64,000 nucleotides of DNA from Cydia pomonella (Eukaryota; Arthropoda; Insecta; Lepidoptera; Tortricidae): contig NC_084711.1 of NCBI RefSeq assembly GCF_033807575.1, forward strand, positions 12,400,001 to 12,464,000, in the 5' to 3' direction. Positions 12,601 to 22,607 of this stretch are shown piece after piece. The number at the start of each line of letters is the position of its first letter. The first letter of the stretch is position 1. Under the pieces are notes generated by a model. It was not told where the DNA came from and did no database searches. It saw only the letters and a program-made list of their open reading frames with translations. The translations under genes and the position numbers were made by a program.

Positions 12601-13738
12601 GTCTTGCACAAATGACAAATTTTTCACGAATTCTATCGTTATTGGAATATAACCAATGAACAGATATTGTATCTAAAAGTATCTAAATAGAACGTTAATG
12701 AATTATATTATTGTTAGGCTAGAAGGTCTGTAATAAAAGATAGAATGCTCACTCCATACAAAGATAAAAACCTATTTATAAGAAGTTATTGCCTAGCTAT
12801 GCGAAAACTTATTTACAATAAAATTTAAGCTTAGTAAGTATTAAGTTTTAAGCAAGTTTTAAACTTATTAGCAATACGTTTTACCAAAGATACATTGATT
12901 GAGAAAGATGACCATACCCGCCATTGTACAACTTAATATGGAGTGAGCACTCAATGCTTACTCATTTGTCTATGTTATAACTAAACTAAAGAGGTATACT
13001 GGAACAAGAATAAAAACAATAGTTGTTTATTTTTCTGCGTTTGTAAGACGTGCGTGTTTAGTAGGTATCAAAAATTAAGTTATCTAATTGACCTGTGACA
13101 CGTATGTGTGATTCAGTTTCTGCCTGTTGTTATCTGGCACAATAATGTCTTTAAATTATAACGCTTAGATTTCGTCGTAGTAAGTTATAGGGATGGATAT
13201 TTATGATATTGTATCATGTATATTTTAATGTCTTACATATATCTACAATCTACGCGACACACGGTAGATACCTAGCTGATTGATTCTTAATCTAAAATAA
13301 CTGTAATTTACAAATGTTTATTTTTAGTTAGAATCTTTATGATCCGAATGTTACTTAAAAGTTTTTTATACCATTCGAACTCCCTATCATCTTTAATCTA
13401 ACATGTATGATCATAAGTGTTTTTGTTTAAATCATATTTCACGTACTTATAATTAAAACTAACCGCAGATTGGATAGCCTATTGGAAGGTTCCTTCAGTT
13501 ATCTATTTGTTGATGAGACTAGATATCCGGTTTTGTATAGATTCAAGGTTAATGAGTTGCGCGACTAGACTAATGGCCGCTTATGGTTGACAGTGACGCA
13601 AAGAACATGGCGGTGGACGTGCGCAACATCATCCTCAAGGCCATCCAGGAGCAGGGCGGCAAGACCGAGGCCGAAGCCGTGCAATTCCTCAAGAAGTTGG
13701 AATCCATGAAAAAGTATTCCGCGGACGTATGGAGTTAA
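660..13738 (+). CDS. Cpr: NADPH-cytochrome P450 reductase, 3' eleven exons (N-terminus outside window)
   Basis: The enzyme carries electrons from NADPH through FAD and FMN to cytochromes P450 at the endoplasmic reticulum. Exons read from splice signals are 660-846, 1039-1188, 3751-3875, 3959-4153, 4716-4843, 5413-5654, 6054-6251, 8285-8445, 10568-10742, 12371-12528 and 13594-13738. All phases agree and give about 620 residues ending in the family's C-terminal DVWS. Visible motifs in order: the FMN phosphate loop GSQTGTGEEF (exon 1), YGEGDPTDNA and the FMN-domain FGLGNKTYEH; the FAD-domain GDHVAVYP and RYYSISSSP; the NADPH-binding GPGTGLAPFRGF; and YICGDAKNMA. The family's catalytic Ser, Cys and Asp (YYSISS, YICG, ADVWS) are all present. 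Insect CPR is usually near 687 residues, so the anchor and first 65-70 residues lie upstream of the window. Every intron checked has GT-AG ends, and several introns carry MITEs or SINEs. Identification is firm; only the missing 5' exon is unresolved. Confidence 0.97.
2432..2668. mobile_element. GC-rich foldback MITE-like element in the second visible Cpr intron
   Basis: An imperfect inverted repeat pairs 'cgcgtttacattcgcggct' near 2434 with 'agccgaacgcgaatgtaaac' near 2648. The interior is CTCG-rich and low in complexity ('ggctcg', 'gtctcg' repeated). It has no coding potential. A MITE is the best reading, although target duplications are not clear. Confidence 0.5.
2691..2834. mobile_element. 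MITE, family shared with 49448-49557
   Basis: The left end 'ccagggccata' is followed by an arm with 'gaaaatcgaagttcgt', paired with 'acgaactgcggtattcgcgg' on the right. The second copy upstream of eIF1A has the same arms but a shorter, different centre, so the inverted arms define the family. Confidence 0.65.
3061..3560 (+). other. possible nested mini-transcription unit in a Cpr intron (weak)
   Basis: TATATAAA at 3061-3068 lies 36 bases before an ATG at 3104. That ATG opens a 32-codon ORF. A different frame is open for about 60 codons (3108-3296, no ATG at its start). A candidate polyadenylation signal AATAAA lies near 3547. I recognise no protein family in any frame. It could be an old retrocopy, an untranslated transcript or chance. 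This entry only records signals in an otherwise featureless stretch. Confidence 0.15.
4519..4714. mobile_element. MITE of the 'acagtacatatgg' family in a Cpr intron
   Basis: It begins 'acagtacatatggtgctact' and ends near 'cgcacatgtatagtaatgta', immediately 5' of the exon at 4716. The same pair of terminal motifs is found in the element at 17664-17883, which interrupts a LINE. The insertion sits against the polypyrimidine tract of this exon. Confidence 0.55.
5168..5307. mobile_element. near-perfect foldback MITE in a Cpr intron
   Basis: Two arms of about 62 bases are almost exact reverse complements: left from 'cccttattcataaacgtgt', right ending 'cacgtttatgaataaagggg'. They differ by a single-base indel and are separated by only about 15 bases. 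The whole element would fold into one hairpin. High arm identity suggests recent insertion or gene conversion between the arms. Confidence 0.8.
6568..6773. mobile_element. GC-rich MITE with 18-bp terminal inverted repeats
   Basis: The left end 'ataggcgggtccacacag' is the reverse complement of the right end 'ctgtgtggacccgcctat'. Inner arms also pair ('gagcatacg' with 'cgtatgctc'; 'ggccagtgtaaacgtgc' with 'gcacgtctacactggcc'). Its GC content is well above the surrounding Cpr intron. Confidence 0.75.
6963..7185. mobile_element. MITE with TIR 'ccttggaggatttaacaac'
   Basis: The left terminus 'ccttggaggatttaacaac' is an exact reverse complement of the right terminus at 7167-7185. The right part of this element lies inside the 275-bp tandem duplication, so a second right terminus appears at 7442-7460. 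Confidence 0.65.
7097..7646. repeat. exact 275-bp tandem duplication in a Cpr intron
   Basis: Copy one is 7097-7371 and copy two is 7372-7646. I found no mismatch reading the two side by side. Each starts 'ttgacgtgcccctctcccg' and ends 'aacgtcaaacttat'. It lies between the exon ending at 6251 and the exon starting at 8285, so it does not affect coding. It is either a very recent duplication or an assembly artefact from two haplotypes. Confidence 0.9.
8100..8233. mobile_element. short MITE-like element next to a Cpr exon
   Basis: The left end 'gttaaccctttgactgcc' pairs with the right end 'gcgttcaaagagttaaag', with a GC-rich centre. It ends about 50 bases before the exon at 8285, close to its likely branch-point region. 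Confidence 0.5.
9727..9970 (-). mobile_element. tRNA-derived SINE, copy 2 (Cpr intron)
   Basis: Same family as 200-449. The tRNA-like head with a B-box-like motif lies near 9897-9912, then the body with 'acaatccgtcttgagcttac' toward 9735 on the - strand. It is more diverged than the 45.8-kb copy. It lies between the Cpr exons ending at 8445 and starting at 10568. Confidence 0.8.
11120..11304 (-). mobile_element. short copy of the 'agggttccgta' lepidopteran repeat
   Basis: It starts 'aaaaaccggacgagtgcgag' and ends 'cacggaaccctaaaaa'. These are the two termini seen in the longer copies at 22936 and 59551, but the internal part is only about 120 bases. It has no coding capacity and lies in the Cpr intron 10743-12370. 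Confidence 0.7.
11452..11535 (+). mobile_element. fragment of the SINE body
   Basis: Matches the body of the SINE family in + orientation (the stretch around 'attgttgcctagtacccat' followed by a degenerate 'acaagctttgcttag'). The tRNA head is missing. Strongly diverged. Confidence 0.45.
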
Positions 13739-14870
13739 AACTTTCATATAACACGTTAGGTAAATTAATTCAACTATTATCGAGTATAGGCTAGTTTCAG
13801 AGTTAAATCAGTACATGGTGAGACGTCACAACAACTAGCTAATTTGCAGAAGTACTTTCCAGTCGTTCTATAGTATCGCACGTTTCGAACTTGGTCAACT
13901 CTGTTGCTCATTGCGTTTACAGTAATACAGAACCCTATGCAGTTGTTAAGGAAAATACCAATTACCTATAAAATTACCCCACCTTGACTGGCAAAACGCA
14001 AGTCGTTAATGACAAAAGTGGAAACTTGAGTGTTTGTAGTTTTATTTCTTCGTTTGCTTTTGTGATTTTATTCTCATTACTGCTGTTCCTAATTAGCTTA
14101 TTTACAGGAAACTAGCCTATGATTAAGTTCGCACAAAATGTATGATTACATGACCTAGGCAAGCGGTCATTGAGTTTGAAGTTTAATGATGTTTTGGTAC
14201 CCACATTTAAAGTGATGATGATGATTCTTACTGCTGCGAAACATTAGGTAATTTACATATTCGGAAACTCGCCGCCCCTCACGCACTAATATTCGTTAAA
14301 TAAACGTATAACATTCCTCATTATACAATGACGTCAATGACTTATCACCACACATTGTACATTTAAATTTCGTAGCATTTTCATTGCAGCGTAGTTAAGT
14401 TAAAGAAATTGGTAGAAACAATTTTATAGAAGATTCAGATAGATTCGATAGATCGATTAACCCGTCGAACGACCTCCATACAACAAACTGATGTAAAGCA
14501 ATTTGACCCGTATTGATCTGTAACACACGTCTGATACTCGTCGCTACGACCCAAATTGGGTTAGGTTAGGCTAGTAATACACATGTGATAATGTGTATTA
14601 CTAGGACGCTCCACGGGTTATGATTCATATTAATGCTATTCATTTTAATTTCAACTTGAACTGAGCATATCACAGACTGACTCTGTCTACACAGAAAATT
14701 ATATTAAATTTACGATGTCCGTCTATCACAGAATAATAAATTCCCACAAATAGCTAGAATGAGTATGAGTACAGCTCTGGATTCACGACATATAAGTAAT
14801 GTTTGGGCCGACACGTTCTTTCAGTTATTCGTTATTAGGTAACTGATATAGAATTAAATAAATGTTTAAA
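13739..14870 (+). other. Cpr 3' flank, probable 3'UTR
   Basis: AT-rich sequence without ORFs follows the Cpr stop at 13736-13738. Polyadenylation-type AATAAA motifs occur (for example near 14299), but I cannot choose the real site. A perfect hairpin at 14571-14604 ('ctagtaatacacatgtg' arms) sits inside a weaker inverted repeat beginning near 14459 with 'taacccgtcg' and ending near 14622 with 'cacgggtta', which resembles a small MITE. Confidence 0.4.
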
Positions 14871-14876
14871 TAAAAG

Positions 14877-15207
14877 TTGCTTACTGTCAGAAAATTGTAT
14901 ATATTAACCGCTGTCCTAAGAAAGCATAAAACCACAACTTATGACCGCAACATTCTGACAAGACGGAGGAAAGATATTGCTATGCACCTACCTAAAACGT
15001 ACACAACTTTTGCTAGTAGACAGTATAACAAACGTTCATCTCACTTTTATAATACCTTAAACAAAGCACTAGATATATATCCAATGCTGCAATATGATGT
15101 AAAAAATAAAATAACAAAGTGGTTGGAAGATAAAAATTACGATCAGGTGGAAGAATTATTAGGATATGTAGCCTAGCCAGATCACACAAACATACATACA
15201 CACATGG

Positions 15208-15284
<77 letters not shown>

Positions 15285-15480
15285 CACACACACACACACA
15301 TACTCATATAATAATTAAGGAACATAGCTTTAAGAATAGAATTGTATAATACTGACTGTACTTAGCTATGGAAGAGCGGTGCCTCCTAGCACAGGTTATT
15401 TTGTAAATAACTTACAAGGAGACACCAGCCACTGTAACATTTGTCATGGTTTTTGAAAGAAATAAACAATTTTGATTTTT
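14877..15480 (+). mobile_element. 3' end of a Jockey/CR1-type LINE
   Basis: About 100 codons to 15176 read as the C-terminal tail typical of reverse transcriptases of this LINE group (SRQYNKRSSHFYNTLN, then KITKWLEDKNYDQVEELLG). They are followed by a short 3'UTR containing 'gcctcctagcacaggtta' and ending in a 'gattttttt' repeat at about 15471-15500, the simple-repeat tail expected of such LINEs. A CA microsatellite has expanded in the 3'UTR. The element is strongly 5'-truncated; the upstream limit is uncertain. Confidence 0.7.
15207..15300. repeat. (CA)n microsatellite
   Basis: About 94 bases of CA dinucleotide repeats with one CG interruption near 15278. It lies between the stop of the LINE tail and its 3' end. 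It is the longest dinucleotide tract in the window. Confidence 0.97.
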
Positions 15481-16692
15481 TTTGATTTGATTTTTTTTGA
15501 AATGTAAGATTGTTTTAAATTGCTTGTTTTAGCTAATAGAGAAATAGGTCCTTCCTCGTACTACCTATACTATTTTATATCCATATTGCTATAGAAGTGT
15601 GGGAAGTAATTTCCATGTTTTATTTTTACCCAACAGTTACCTAAGTTGTCAAGTATGAGTTTCATGCATCCAGCATTCGTATAGTGTGTGAGACGTTGTA
15701 TAGCGGTGTGGTATTGCGTGATCGTTCGACAACAAGTGGGTTATAACAGTAACCTTAGGTTATTTTAAATACATTGTTCTGTTGACCTTCGATTACAAAG
15801 TGATTGAACGTAGATTTATTTATTCATTTACCGAAGTTTAATTACCTTATTCGTTATGTATATTTCAGAACAAATATTTATATGGTTCTGTTAATTACTT
15901 TTCCATTTGAAGTTATTTACTAACAGATCTGATAGGAATGATCGGCTGTGAAAATGGACAAAGTAATTTTACACTTAATTGAACATTTCCATGTCATATG
16001 ATTTAAATCAGTTGTTTATGTTAAATGTTATTTCAGTGATTTCCTATAGACAAAGTAATACTAAGTAACCTCAAACGGAATAGTATTTAGTTGGTCTGCG
16101 TATGAAAACATAGTCAATATATTGTTGAACAAGTTTGTAATGTTTGTTATTGTTGTATTTGTACAAGTATCTAAAAACTAATAAATTGTTGTCATGTTTT
16201 TATGTAAGTGGACTGGGAATAGATTTAAGTATATAAAATTTTATGTATTTTTGTATTTATGAGACATTATTATTAAAACAGTTTTATATAACATTTTGTT
16301 ATTATTGTGGTTAATGTTTATGCTCATATCAGGTGTGGTATGTCCCTCCACATTTTACCCTACTAACTTAAGCACCCGCACCTAACTAGGTGGTCCGATC
16401 TAATGCGAATTAATCTTTGGGGACTATATTACTAAAGTAATTATTATTCTGTGCTCACATCCAAAATAAGATACCTACAGTAAAATGACAGCATTATGAA
16501 CATAATTATTTGTTTAATAAGGGAGTAAAATTGTTATTTACTCCTCGTGCTAATATTGAGGCCCAACCTAACGAAATAATTCTAAAATCTTGAATAATGA
16601 ACGAGACCTGAGCAAATTTAGCTGCCGGGTGAAAATCGACTTTTCCGTATTCGCCTCACATTTTATTTTGTTATTGATTTTTTTGTCAGATC

Positions 16693-18510
16693 TTGAAAAA
16701 AATTGGTAAGTATGAACAGCTCTTCATTATAGGCGGAATAAAACAAGAAATCCTAATTTTGGACAAAAATCATTTTAGCACATACGGTGAAATTGTGCTT
16801 ATTGTACAGAACAGTGAACTCGCTATTCACCTATTCGCTATTCGGAGTTTAGAGAAATGCTATCGTCCGATATCCCTAATTCCCGTTTTTTCGAAACTAT
16901 TCTAAAATTTAATTAGTACAAGACTTATGAGATATCTAGTGGCAAATGACCTACTAAATAGTCAGCAGTACGTATACCAGTCGGGCAGGTCGACGGCGGA
17001 CGCGTGTCGTGACGTCGTGGCGCGCGTGTTGTCGCACCTCGAGGGCGGGCGACGGGTCGCAGCGATATTCTGCGACTTGTGAAATGGTTGACCACACGCT
17101 TCTTCAAAAAAAGTTGTCCGAATATGGAGTCGAAGGAGGGTTTTTCTATACAATAGCTTCCTTCTTAAAAAATAGAAGGCAGTGTACGTATGTCCTAGAT
17201 CGGAAATCGAGCTGTCCCCCAGGGATCATCAATGAGGAATAGGTAATTTAATTTTAATTAACGACATCCCTACGGCTTGTCCCGACCTTGAATTCATAAC
17301 TTTTGCTGACTATACGTGTGTATTGGTAGATGCTGATAACTGTGAAACCTTACAATATAAAATAAATGACGCAATGTACCATTTGTCAAACTCGTTCTCT
17401 GTTAACGGCCTGCAATTAAACATAGAAAGACGAACATCATGCACTTCAAATTAAGACCAAGCAACAATAACTTAAGTATATCACTTGACGGGAACAACGT
17501 TCCGCAAGTAGATCAGGTTCAATACCTCGGCTGCACCATTGACTCCGGCCTTATGTGGTCCCCTCACATTCAGTCGCTGTGAGATAGGTTGGCATCAGCG
17601 TGCTTTGCACTCTCTAGACCTGCCAAAACCCTTTCATTTGAAAATATAAAAAAGGCCTATTATAGTACATTACGATACAAGTGCGAAAAATAGGAAATTC
17701 GAAACGAGTGGCGATAAATTAAAACACGACCGAAGGGAGTGTTTTAAATCGACACGAGTTGCGAATTACCTATTCGCACATGTATCGTACAACGTTTTAC
17801 AGTACATATGGCCCTTTAAATGTTCGACACAGTAACGTAATATGCTACTTCTCGCACTAGTGCTATAAAGTAGCCCCATATGTACTGTAATGGGTATTTT
17901 CATTCCTTACTAACTCAAGCTATAGATCTATGGGGCACAGCAGCTGACCGTGATAAAGCATTCAAAATGCAGAAGCGCGCCATAAGAATAATAACACGCA
18001 AACCTTATGACCACCCCGCGAAAGCCCTGTTCAAGGAGTCAAAAATACTTACGCTGCCGGCAGTTTACATCTTGAATGCATGTAAGTACGCTCGAGCCAA
18101 CTTACACAACTACGACACGACTCACGCACATAGCAGGAGCACTCGCAGACGTAAAATCTTATAATAATTCCAAGAAGTAGACTAGCTGAATCTCGCAAGT
18201 CCCTCGGCGTCATTGGGGCCAAATTATACAACTCGATACCAAAATATTGGAAGTACAGAGCGATAAATTGTTTGCAAACAAACTAAAAATATTATTAACC
18301 AATTTAGCGTGTTATAATATCGAGGAATTCGTCGATAACGGATGCCGACCCAGAACAAACACTTTAAATGACACCTAATTCAATATTAGATTATAATAAT
18401 TGCAAAATATTGTAATGTAATTATCTTAATAATATGCTATAATATTGAAGTGTAATTAGCTAGTTGACGTGTAAAATGTACTATTTTATAAATAAAGAAA
18501 TGAATGAACC
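16693..18510 (+). pseudogene. decayed Jockey/CR1-type LINE reverse transcriptase
   Basis: Broken coding sequence recognisable in pieces: YRPISLIPVFSKLF near 16862-16903, SGRSTADACRDVVARVLSH near 16981-17038, VDHTLLQKKLSEYGVEG near 17087-17139, QVQYLGCTIDSGL near 17516-17553, and IDLWGTAADRDKAFKMQKRAIR near 17925-17985. The polymerase motif after FCDL is deleted, and the FADD box reads FADYT at about 17307, so catalysis is lost. Frameshifts and stops are scattered. A MITE (17664-17883) splits the ORF after KKAYYST. It ends with 'aataaagaaatgaatgaa' at 18491-18508. Confidence 0.8.
17664..17883. mobile_element. two-hairpin MITE inserted in the LINE
   Basis: Left hairpin: 'tacgatacaagtgcg' and 'aataggaaattcg' pair with 'cgaattacctatt' and 'cgcacatgtatcgta'. 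Right hairpin: 'ttacagtacatatgg' pairs with 'ccatatgtactgtaa'. The LINE reading frame resumes after it, so the insertion is younger than the LINE. Same terminal motifs as 4519-4714. Confidence 0.7.
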
Positions 18511-18775
18511 TATTTTTTTCGCAATCGACAACAAATGAATGATATTATAAAGTAGCCTTCTATAAATTACATTTTCTCATTGTCGACCCTGTAGGCGTAA
18601 CTTGATGGCTATTGTTTTGTAATATAAATATGACGAAACCGATGCGGTCGCAGATGGGAACGATTCATTCTCATTTGTCCCCTCCGGCCAGATGTGATGT
18701 GTACGTACATTGAATGCATTCCCGTCCCTTACACGTGGGGCATGGACAAATAGGAATACACCATCACCATACATT

Positions 18776-19788
18776 GTATAGTTTCTATTTTTCTCCGTGA
18801 GCTTCTACGGATTATCGTCTTATCTATTGTTTAAAAACCGCAAAGGCGCGTGCCACTATGAAAAAATGGTCAGGCCGCATAGGTAGCGTTTATTGAATTA
18901 CTACTCTATTGAGCACGGAATAAGATTCATTATGAACTAATACAGAATTCTAACAGAATAGCTGTCTATCTCTATTGGTGCGTCTAAGGTAGGCGACTAA
19001 ACGCTCTCAAACCAGCTTAACTTGTGACACTGCGATCCGAAACAAAGATACGTATTCGAAGACCTCGCTTGCACTGGTAATGCGAGCGCACGGCTAGCTA
19101 GCGCCAAGGAAGCAATGTTATGTTTCTCGAAGAGCAGGTAAAAAACAGGGCCGGATTTTCACACAAATATATTTGGGTGGTTTTACGTTCTAAAACATAA
19201 CACTATTTAAATAGTAGGTACACATCTAACAAAATGGGTTTGTGTAATTACAATAATAACGAGATATACTCATTTTTATAATCAACTGTTTAAACAGTTG
19301 TTTGCTAATTTAAAACTTTAAACAGGCTAATTTTAAATAAACAATAAAACAATGGTAAAATAGTAATAAATAATATATGTATATCCATTTAACAATCCCG
19401 TACTACTAATGTTAAAATAGACCTATATGTTATAATTATGTACACTAAGATAAAGATATTATTTACAATAGAGTACACATTTAGTAAAACATTTATACAA
19501 ATTTATATTATGAGTCAACAAAAAAATAAGTAACATATACATAATAGTGTATGCATAAAATAAATATCGCCTACCTTAGACGCACCAATAGAGATCAGAC
19601 AGCTATTCTGTTAGAATTCTGTATTAGTTCATAATGAATCTTATTCCGTGCTCAATAGAGTAGTAATTCAATAAACGCTACCTATGCGGCCTGACCATTT
19701 TTTCATAGTGGCACGCGCCTTTGCGGTTTTTAAACAATAGATAAGACGATAATCCGTAGAAGCTCACGGAGAAAAATAGAAACTATAC
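18776..19788. mobile_element. non-autonomous DNA transposon with ~220-bp terminal inverted repeats
   Basis: The left arm 18776-18996 and right arm 19567-19788 are reverse complements over about 220 bases, with a one-base indel and very few mismatches. The outer end reads 'gtatagtttctattttt'. The 570-bp AT-rich core has no ORF longer than background. TA dinucleotides sit at both tips, consistent with a TA target duplication. Arms this long and this identical point to a recent insertion or arm conversion. Superfamily not assigned. Confidence 0.85.
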
Positions 19789-22607
19789 GTGAAAACAGCA
19801 ATGTAGGTACCACACCAACTGCCAGCAACAACGTATTAATGGAAGTGTCCGACTGAAACGGGATTTTTGCCGAAACCGAACCTTCAGCCGAAACATGATT
19901 TTTATGCCGAAACCGAAACTTCGGTCGAACACCAATTAATGGTCTATATGCGCAGATTTGTCAAATCTAACCTTTAATAACATGAAATTATGAGTCAAGG
20001 CACGCATCTTCGTGAACAACACAATCTATACCGTTTATTTAAGGGAGTGGTTGAAGATTAAAGGCTTGACTGCATGAAGCTTGTATTATGTTAAGTAAAG
20101 ATGTAATATATTAACTAGTTTTAGTTCCAAAACTACTACCTTCTATTAGAAGAGCACCACGCAATATACCGTTTAATTAAAAACCCACACGCACGCATAC
20201 ACAGCTTGCCCACCACCTAGATGGCTACGGCTTGAGTATCAAATTTTGTACTGAGAATAGACAACGGGGAGCCTTGGTGTTATGTGTGTATGTACTTATA
20301 TACTTACTTTACTCTTTGGTATGTACATAGTAATGTCTAACCGTAAACTGTGACGTCATACAATTTTCAAGAGCGTTTTGGGTGCGAAAGCACGGATCAA
20401 AATATATTTTGTTAATGTAACATATTTAAAGCCATTTTTAGGGTAAAAGACAAGCGTTTCAAAGAATTGGAAACAACTCTATTGCGACTATCGAATCGTC
20501 ATTGTAGTATCTGGGATATAAAATACTAGAAAGAAGGTTTAGTAGTATCTATACAGATATAAAGGGAAATGGACCCAAAATGTTAAATTAAAAAACTTTG
20601 TAAGTGGTTTTCAAAACGATAATTTATTTATTTAACCGCAAATATATTAGTTTATATACAATAGGGACGTCAACAATATGCAAACCGAGCCGAGTGTAAT
20701 CTAGTCATTACGCTAATAAATGTTTTATCGTCGTTAACAACTACGATACGTAAATTTAATAAAATTAACACTGGCTGTTACTCGATGAAGTAATTAATCC
20801 TAATCCGCGCCATCCGCGCCGTAATCTGAAATTAACTACAAAGGAAAGTCACATTCTAAGCATCCCAAATGCCAAGTTCTACACAATACGCATACAAAAA
20901 TCAAATACACTAAAGACAACCACTTAATTTTTCAACATATTAAAAATACTACAAAATATCAAATATCTTTAAATCTACTTAAAAGTTTCTATTATGTACA
21001 CTATTAGACTATTAAAAGTCAGGATAACCAACGTGCTCATTATACGTCAATTATAATACTCAACAATTTACCATCTTTTATTATGACATTGCGGTTATCA
21101 TGTTCTGTAATTCGATATCTGGAAGAAAGCGAACTGATTGTACTTTTTATGAAAGCGGAAGGATCATTGATTAAAATGGCTAGATAAATTAGACTAGTGC
21201 CTCTTGGTAGTGGATGGCTAATTAAAAAAAAAACAGTCGTAAGCCGAGGACACTTGTTGCAGAATCCTAAATAGTTATTGGTATTTCAAATTTTCTAGCC
21301 ATCTTTATCAATAACAAACAAGAATAATTTTGACAAGTTCATACCGATACAATATCACCTGCTTCATTCACACTACGTTTAACGCACTTGCAGTTTATAC
21401 AGATATAATTTACATTTATTCTCAGTCATTTGTTATAAAAGCAAAATTCCCCACAATGGGGATAATTTACTATCTAAAAATATAAATAAAATACTTGTTT
21501 GTCACAAACAATTTTTACATGTATGTTTAGTTTTGTTGGCGAAACTAAACAGTTTCTGAGGCCTAGATAAATACAATCAGTACATTCCTCATGGTTGTGG
21601 CACTGTAAAATGAGCACTGCCCAGTACCCTCTGGATCCAATACACTGTAACTGCGATACAGTGTACTGCAGGTACAGTGTATTGGATTCACAGGGTACCC
21701 CAGTGCCGCGGTTAGTCTCGCCAAATTAAATAATGTTATTAAGCATATGTCTTTGTGACAAATAATATATTTTACATACATCGGTGTATGCTGGAAGTGT
21801 AACAGAAAAATTCCATTTCAAAGGCACATCCTTACAAGGCTATATAGCCTCGTGATATAAAAAATATCCATGTATACACATGAAACGTTTTTATTTGTAC
21901 AAATTTACGACACAACATCAACTGAAAATTTTGGCACTAATGAAACAGTGAAAATGAAACTAAATCCAAAGAATTCAATTGGTTAATGGTTATTGCTAAT
22001 AAAACAACTGCATATAACGCCGAGAAAATTATTAGAAAAAATGCAGTCGGCAGTTGTTAGTAATATAATGAGCATCCTGAAACTCTTATTTAAAATCTCA
22101 CCACGGCGTCGTTTCCGTCGTGTAAACGTGAGTATCTGACATAAAAAATAAACTTAAAAATAACAGACATGATTCAGTTGCAGTTACTAGGACTACAGTT
22201 TATTTTTAAGCGTATTGTAATCTAGTTTACCGGTTGTGGGAGCTTAGACATATTACTGCATCAATAGTAAGTTAGAAGTGATTTAGAGCGTCATTATATT
22301 AATATAACGTCATCATACGGTCACTACGCTACGTTCTCATCGTCGTTATAATTTACTGCTCATACATAAATAAGCTAAAATTAGAGATAAGTTTTCGTGT
22401 TCCAGATATAAGCAAAGGGTATTGAAATAAAACGAGGTTTATTGAAGAGCTCCAAGTGCCAAGTCATAGACTAAAAGTACGCAAATAAAATTGCGAGACC
22501 GCGTTTGCTTAACTACATTAGGCGGTGCCCGGAGCGGTCCGAGCACACGACAACACGTCGATTGAAATGCAATCCCATATTACTAGTCAGCGCCCCGCCG
22601 CCGGCGC
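19789..22607 (-). other. Akap1 3' flank, probable 3'UTR and intergenic
   Basis: There are no credible ORFs. Near 19835-19935 there is a short degenerate 'gccgaaaccgaa' repeat. From about 20600 to 22600 the sequence is AT-rich. On the - strand AATAAA motifs occur (for example near 20620-20640 and 22437), consistent with alternative Akap1 polyadenylation sites, though none can be chosen. A small inverted-repeat element at 21613-21706 lies inside. Confidence 0.35.
21613..21706. mobile_element. 94-bp inverted-repeat element
   Basis: Left 'gcactgcccagtaccctctg' then 'gatccaatacactgta' pairs with right 'tacagtgtattggatt' then 'cacagggtaccccagtgc'. The arms fill almost the whole unit. If the 3'UTR of Akap1 extends here, the transcript would contain a strong hairpin. 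Confidence 0.6.

Noticed and set aside
15013..15297. Cys/Val-rich frame on the - strand
   Set aside because: It is translation of the CA microsatellite, not a cysteine-rich peptide.
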